Assembly: GCA_046349915.1 (NCBI GenBank)
Contig: JAXMBL010000004.1
Coordinates: forward strand, 372,001 to 436,000
DNA: 64,000 nucleotides
Direction of reading: 5' to 3'
From: CAIXSC01 sp046349915
GTDB taxonomy: Bacteria; Planctomycetota; Planctomycetia; Pirellulales; Pirellulaceae
Position 1 is the stretch's first letter, and the number at the start of each line of letters is the position of its first letter. Made by a program: the position numbers and the translations under genes. Positions 59,924 through 64,000 of the stretch are shown here, one piece after another. The notes under the pieces are model-generated. The model saw only the letters and a list, made by a program, of their open reading frames with translations, made no database searches and was not told the origin of the DNA.

Positions 59924-62311
59924 ATAGATCGGCAGATGGCGGTAATAGACCTCGAGCATGTAGATGCAAAGACAGGTCTCGAACAGACGGCCGCCGTGGT
60001 TCCCCCAGCGGTCGTTGTCGGGCGCCCAACTCCCCGCTTCCTTGCCAGTCTTCGTCTGATTCTGTGGAATCACCTGCCGCATCACGTTGTTCCACTTCTT
60101 CCAGGGCTCGCCTTCCATATGGTGAGTGACCTGGGTGGCATAGTACCAGTAGTAGACATTCTGGTTCTCGTAGTCCCAGCGAATCGGGTTTTCCAGCAGG
60201 TATTCAACGCCAGACGCGAGTCGCGGGTCGCTATGGCTCCAGCCGAGATACTGACGGCACAACAACCCTTCAGCCGTCATCGTCTCGGTCGACCCTTGCA
60301 GCGGACGATAGCCATAGCGAGCCCCATCGTCGGTTTGAACCGAGTCCAAGAACTTCGAAATTCGTTCGAGCGTGGGGCTGGGGACTTCGAGCCCCGCCAT
60401 TAATGCGCTCTGCAAAGCCATGACGTACCAGCCGGTCACCGACGTGTCGCTGTCCTGCCCCGGAATGTAACGCCAACCACCTTCGGGCGATTGAATCTTG
60501 ACCGCGTAGTCGATGGCCCGTTGAGCCGGCTTTTTGTACTCGGGGTCCTTCGTCATCCCGTACAGCTCGCAGATCGCGATGGTCGCTTGTCCTTGAGCGT
60601 AGAGGGCTTGGTGGTGAGCTCCCTCGTGATAGAACAAACCATCCTTGTCCTGCATTTTCAGCAAAGCGGCCCAACCCTTGGTGACTTCCTTCTGGAATTC
60701 GCCCTGCTTGGTCGTGTGGCCGGCGCCTTGGAAGGCGAGCAGCGCCATGGCGGTCGCGGCACAGCGATTCTCAATGCCGCCGCCGCCCGCGTAGGGGCCC
60801 GTTAAGCTCCATGAGCCAGACGCTTCTTGGTTTCGCTTGAGCCACTCCAGGCCAGCACGCACGGCGGCTTCGGTGGTGGCTGTTCCGCCATACTTGCCCA
60901 GGAGCGCTTCCTTCATCCCTTTTTCGCGACCCGTTAAGGCCATGCCGATCGAGGGAGCTTCGATGTTCGAGGTGGCTTGGAAGCCATCCAACACCACTTC
61001 GACCTCAGGCGGCGCAGCGAACGGGTCGTTCGCGACGATCTGATCCTTCGATAAGACCGGTTCAGCCACCTCGACCTCCTGCATCAGGCCTGTCGTCAGG
61101 TGCTCTTCTTCCAGTTGAACGCCAATCTCCTCGGCCCAAATCACCGCCTCGATCTCCAGGCTCTTCTTCGGCATGCTGTAGATGCCGAAAATCGCAAGAA
61201 TAACCAGGATCGACGCGTTGATGATCGCACTGATGATGAACGCCGGCGACTCGTGAATCAGCTTCTCTTCAACCGACTCTTCTTCCTCGTCGTGTACCGC
61301 CACCACCGGCGCCGCCACAGGCGTGACGATGACCGGCCGCGGAGCGCCGGGACGAACCGCCCCAGCAACAGTTGCGGCAACGGGAGTCGCAGCAACGGGA
61401 GTCACTGCAACGGGAGTCACTGCAACGGGAGTCACTGCCGCAGAAACCGCCGCCGACTTGACGGGAGTGGCTTGAACCGGCGCCGCCTGGGCAGGACTCG
61501 CTTGAACAGCGGTCGGCTGAACGGGTGCAACCTTGACGGGCGCCACCTTAACTGGAGTGGGCTGAACCGCGGCCGGTTGAACAGGAGTGGGCTGAATAGG
61601 GGTTGGTTGAGCGTAGGCGGTAGGCGAGGTCACTGGGACGGCTGGTGCGACGGGCACAACCGGCCGAGGCCCACCGAAGTTGCCGAGTGCGGGGTTTACT
61701 GGCGTAGGGCTTACCGCCGCGGGCATTACAGGCGCAGGCATTACAGGCGCAGGGCTTACCGGGATTGCTGACGAATAGGGTGAGGCCGCCTGGGCAAAAG
61801 GTTGAGCGGCGACTGGCTGTGCGCCAGGGTACTGAGACGCCGCGCCAGGGTAAGCAGGTGAACCGTACTGCGGCGAGCCATACTGGGGATTCGCATACTG
61901 CGGACCAGAATACTGTTGAGCAGCCGGGTATTGAGGGGCAGCCGGGTGTTGGGGGGCAACGGGGTATTGAGGAGCTGCTGGGTACTGAGGAGTCGCAGGC
62001 TGGACGCTGGCATACGGATTCGGATACTGGCCGCCCGGATAAGGCGCTGCGGGCGCGGCAGCGGCCGGATACCCAACTTGTCCAGTCGGATATTGCGCGG
62101 CCGGATATTGCGCCGTTGGATAAGGTGCGGCTGGATAAGGACTAGCCGCCTCAGGAACAGCGGCAGGATAGGCCGCCGGATAGCCAGCAGCCGGATAGCC
62201 AGCAGCTGGCTGCACGACGGCTTGTCCCACGGGGACAGGCCCTGTTGGGTTGGCAGGAGTACTGGACGGCGCGTCATCGCCGGTCAGCCATGGCAATTTG
62301 GGAGTGGACAT
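59903..62311 (-). CDS. Squalene-cyclase-like repeat protein with Pro/Ala/Tyr-rich N-terminus
   Basis: The 802-residue protein has a disordered N-terminal region (about 15-340) built of YPAAPQYP-, QPTPVQP- and VTPVAVTPVA-like repeats, then an acidic cluster (HDEEEESVEEK), one membrane span (about 357-380, AFIISAIINASILVILAIFG) and, from about 480, prenyltransferase/squalene-oxidase-type alpha-toroid repeats with GSWSLTG, GLFYHEG and GGWRYIPGQD. The catalytic DxDD of squalene-hopene cyclase is not seen, so it is probably not a cyclase. It may be an envelope protein with a folded outer domain. The final three-repeat unit touches its C-terminal codons. Confidence 0.85.
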   Translation of the reverse strand: MSTPKLPWLTGDDAPSSTPANPTGPVPVGQAVVQPAAGYPAAGYPAAYPAAVPEAASPYPAAPYPTAQYPAAQYPTGQVGYPAAAAPAAPYPGGQYPNPYASVQPATPQYPAAPQYPVAPQHPAAPQYPAAQQYSGPQYANPQYGSPQYGSPAYPGAASQYPGAQPVAAQPFAQAASPYSSAIPVSPAPVMPAPVMPAAVSPTPVNPALGNFGGPRPVVPVAPAVPVTSPTAYAQPTPIQPTPVQPAAVQPTPVKVAPVKVAPVQPTAVQASPAQAAPVQATPVKSAAVSAAVTPVAVTPVAVTPVAATPVAATVAGAVRPGAPRPVIVTPVAAPVVAVHDEEEESVEEKLIHESPAFIISAIINASILVILAIFGIYSMPKKSLEIEAVIWAEEIGVQLEEEHLTTGLMQEVEVAEPVLSKDQIVANDPFAAPPEVEVVLDGFQATSNIEAPSIGMALTGREKGMKEALLGKYGGTATTEAAVRAGLEWLKRNQEASGSWSLTGPYAGGGGIENRCAATAMALLAFQGAGHTTKQGEFQKEVTKGWAALLKMQDKDGLFYHEGAHHQALYAQGQATIAICELYGMTKDPEYKKPAQRAIDYAVKIQSPEGGWRYIPGQDSDTSVTGWYVMALQSALMAGLEVPSPTLERISKFLDSVQTDDGARYGYRPLQGSTETMTAEGLLCRQYLGWSHSDPRLASGVEYLLENPIRWDYENQNVYYWYYATQVTHHMEGEPWKKWNNVMRQVIPQNQTKTGKEAGSWAPDNDRWGNHGGRLFETCLCIYMLEVYYRHLPIYQWRAAK

Positions 62312-62584
62312 GACCGGCCTCGTGCGTCCCGCGAACTTGACCGAACTAGGAAAAGCGGCAACCTGCGAAAATTCTACCAGTCGCGCACAGCTGCGGCAAG
62401 GAAGAACAAGTTAAGTCGTGCAGGATACTTGCGACCCTTCCCTGGTCCTGACCTGCTAGTTTTCCAGGGCGACTCATGTTTCGACCGCCTACTGGCCGAT
62501 ATCTATCTTCTCATTCCACTTTGCAACTTCGGTCAGTCGACCCCTCGACTTCCGGCCGCCGCCGAGTAGAATGCTAAACACTGA
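62312..62584. other. Upstream region of the squalene-cyclase-like gene and tRNA
   Basis: About 270 bp between the minus-strand gene start and the plus-strand tRNA-fMet. Both promoters should lie here. I see no gene or hairpin. Confidence 0.5.
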
Positions 62585-62658
<74 letters not shown>

Positions 62659-62702
62659 CTCACCTACTCTGCTTGAATTGAGCAGGCCGTAGGGCAAGTC
62701 AA

Positions 62703-62732
62703 AAAAGCCGCCGTGGAAACACGGCGGCTTTT
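62703..62732 (+). terminator. Rho-independent terminator after tRNA-fMet
   Basis: A 13-bp perfect stem (62703-62715 with 62720-62732) with GAAA loop, ending in TTTT. GCCGCCGTG forms the GC core and the leading A-run makes it bidirectional. Confidence 0.9.
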
Positions 62733-63303
62733 GTCGTAACCGGCGAGCGACCGCTGGGATGCGGAGAGCATCTCAAGCCCACGCCAGCGCCTCCCGGCCG
62801 CCGAGACCCGAATGCGCGTCCGACCGACCATAGCCCAGCTTCGTTAATCGGATAGCGTCAGGTTCGCCGAGTTCACGAGTGAACACCACTTCCCCCGCCC
62901 CAAGCTTGCTTGGGGAGGGGGGTCAAGGGGGAGGGGCAGGTCAACCGTTCACAACGAACGCCGCTCTCCGTTGCCGAGCGAGCCGGCATCACAAGAGCAC
63001 GGGGCGAGCACACAGTTGGGGATGGTCCTGAAGACGAGAACGTCATGACGAGTGATTCGATCAAGAGGCCGAACGCCGCCAACGTTAAGCCGCGGCTTTC
63101 TTCAATCGAGTCGTTGTCTCTCCCCGTAGTCGCGGAGCGACGACCGACAATAGCCCAGCCTTTTCAAGGCTGGGTGAGTTTTGGGTGTTGGTCTACAATG
63201 GGGACGAGCCAACAGTCGACGTCGCTTTAGGGACAAGTGAGGAAGTTGTCGTGCGCGACGAACGGCGGTTTTCGTCGTTTTTGGAGTTGATCGGGGAGCC
63301 GAA
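62733..63303. other. Intergenic region with G-rich tract and repeats
   Basis: No gene is supported. A short hairpin (62898-62915) is followed by a G-rich run with a four-run G-quadruplex pattern (62912-62936). AGCCCAGCCTTTTCAAGGCT (about 63152-63171) is a palindromic planctomycete-type repeat. Confidence 0.55.
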
Positions 63304-63492
63304 ATGGCCGACGTCTTGACAGATCTAGCGATCTACCAGAAAGCGGACGAATTGATGCGAGTATGCCGCGCGGCAGTGCGAGAAGCACAGGCGGAAAGCC
63401 GTCGTTTGGGAGTCCCCAACGTGTACCAAATGGGCGACCGCATCGTTTACGAATTGCCCACCGGCGAATTCACCGCCAAGCCGCCCGAGTAG
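63304..63492 (+). CDS. 62-residue conserved small protein
   Basis: The short product has a predicted N-terminal helix (LAIYQKADELMRVCRAAVRE) and the segment EAQAESRRLGVPNVYQMGDR, IVYELPTGEF near the end. I recall related small proteins with AxxENRRLGVPNVYxxNGxxYYELPNGE in many environmental bacteria, often beside toxin-like genes, but no toxin is adjacent here. GGGGAG precedes the ATG at good distance. It is probably cytoplasmic; function is unknown. Confidence 0.65.
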   Translation: MADVLTDLAIYQKADELMRVCRAAVREAQAESRRLGVPNVYQMGDRIVYELPTGEFTAKPPE

Positions 63493-63684
63493 GTCAGCAC
63501 GAAGTGGTAGACCAAATGCTCGAAGGATGGATCGCCTAATGATAGTGTCGGCCGTTCAGGCCTTTTCGCTTCATGATCCACTGTCACCGGGGTCTTCAAC
63601 CCCGGCAGAGGATATGCCAGCCCTTCGGGCTTAAAGCCATGAGCTGGATGCTCATCTTCGAAAATCTGGCAACGTTGGCTTGTG

Positions 63685-63702
63685 GCGTTAAAAAGTTAAC
63701 GC
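63685..63702. promoter_or_regulatory. Candidate operator 1 (GCGTTAA AAAG TTAACGC)
   Basis: A 7-4-7 perfect inverted repeat 90 bp upstream of the BlaI-like start. Its centre is 44 bp (about four helical turns) from the second palindrome. Autoregulation is common in the BlaI family. Confidence 0.45.
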
Positions 63703-63727
63703 AAAGGTGTTGCTTTCCCGATTGAGT

Positions 63728-63747
63728 TGCGCTACAGTTTTAGCGCA
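63728..63747. promoter_or_regulatory. Candidate operator 2 (TGCGCTA CAGTTT TAGCGCA)
   Basis: A 7-6-7 perfect inverted repeat 44 bp upstream of the BlaI-like start. It contains TACA near the centre as in BlaI operators, but TGTA is not perfectly mirrored, so the assignment is a guess. Confidence 0.5.
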
Positions 63748-63791
63748 CAGGCTCGAACTCAAAACGAGACTATCGATACGGGAGGGGTTCT

Positions 63792-64000
63792 ATGCCAGAA
63801 CCGTCTGAGCTAAGTCGCCGCGAGCGACAAATCATGGATGCCGTCTTTGCACTCGGCGAAGCGACAGTCAACCAAGTCGTCGAGTTCATTCCCTCGCCGC
63901 CGACGCCGATGGCGGTTCGAAGGATGATGCACATCCTGGAGGAGAAAGGGCACTTGCGACGGAAAGAGAGCGGTCGCGAAGTGATCTATGTGCCGCGTCA
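63792..64000 (+). CDS. BlaI/MecI/CopY-family repressor (truncated by window end)
   Basis: ATG 63792 follows GGAGGGG. The first 69 codons read SRRERQIMDAVFALGEATVN, QVVEFIPSPPTPMAVRRMMH and ILEEKGHLRRKESGREVIYV, a winged-helix DNA-binding domain of the BlaI family. A partner M56-type membrane protease gene is often downstream; it would lie beyond the window. The two palindromes upstream are candidate operators. Confidence 0.88.
   Translation, partial: MPEPSELSRRERQIMDAVFALGEATVNQVVEFIPSPPTPMAVRRMMHILEEKGHLRRKESGREVIYVPR

Larger units (their letters stand above)
63493..63791. other. Upstream region of the BlaI-like gene
   Basis: About 300 bp. Includes a CCCGGCAG-type repeat stretch and two palindromes close to the regulator start (63685-63702 and 63728-63747). 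No other gene is seen. Confidence 0.5.

Noticed and set aside
61100..61771. Plus-strand Arg/Asn-rich open frame
   Set aside because: Antisense reading of the Pro/Ala repeat region in the 802-residue gene.

Overview
The window looks like chromosomal DNA of a planctomycete (Planctomycetota, Pirellula-like lineage). This rests on gene families typical of that phylum: a very long ThuA/dehydrogenase/HEAT/cytochrome c protein of the PVC type, a DUF1501 sulfatase-like protein, a DUF1559 pseudopilin with the RRRAFTLVELLVV prepilin motif, several PQQ-like beta-propeller proteins that start with a signal peptide followed by DWPxWxGP or similar, a Tat-exported Gfo/Idh/MocA oxidoreductase, ECF sigma factors next to Ser/Thr kinases, and an RTX-type secreted protein whose N-terminus carries the LExLEDRRVMA signature. 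Genes are loosely packed, G+C-rich, and often flanked by short palindromic repeats. I see no phage, transposase, CRISPR array or rRNA. One tRNA (initiator tRNA-fMet) is present near the right end.

Layout. 0.5-6.0 kb, minus strand: PAS-AraC regulator, ECF sigma factor and a membrane Ser/Thr kinase with a WD40-like sensor, closely packed. 6.2-14.3 kb: the 1,492-residue PVC cytochrome protein, a tiny membrane protein, a secreted carboxypeptidase-regulatory-like protein and a PQQ-like propeller protein. 14.5-20.4 kb, plus strand: an acyltransferase-like protein, then a complete BMP-type (purine nucleoside-like) ABC importer: lipoprotein, double ATPase and two permeases, closed by a perfect 22-bp inverted repeat. 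20.7-21.3 kb: a PQQ-like gene destroyed by an internal deletion. 21.4-26.4 kb: a gluconolactonase-like protein, then a signalling operon (response regulator, CBS-hybrid histidine kinase with Hpt, pentapeptide-repeat protein). 26.5-36.4 kb: sugar-acid metabolism (two enolase-superfamily dehydratases, an MFS acid-sugar transporter, a ceramidase-like hydrolase and a DapA-like lyase fused to a MazG-like pyrophosphohydrolase), mixed with a lipoprotein, a DUF1559 protein and a PQQ-like protein. 36.5-41.5 kb: a pseudo-receiver protein, DUF1501, a protein with a very long Asp/Glu tail and an overlapping lipoprotein. 41.9-46.2 kb: three large genes I cannot assign. 46.5-54.5 kb: RTX metalloprotease, a triplicated 225-bp repeat, a second sigma factor, Gfo/Idh/MocA, PQQ-like, RsbU-type phosphatase and an F420/NADP oxidoreductase-like protein. 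54.7-58.3 kb: NhaD-like antiporter, sugar isomerase, a gene with a premature stop and a membrane protein. 58.7-64 kb: a Cys-rich secreted protein, a 3 x 150-bp tandem repeat, a large squalene-cyclase-like repeat protein, tRNA-fMet with terminator, a 62-residue protein and the start of a BlaI/MecI repressor.

How the parts fit. Much of the window is environmental sensing plus import and oxidation of sugar acids and nucleosides, as in other heterotrophic planctomycetes. The least explained items are the DapA-MazG fusion, the 41.9-46.2 kb trio, the acidic-tail protein, two degenerate receiver domains and several families of palindromic intergenic repeats. Functions are inferred from recognised motifs and family memory; no database search was run.
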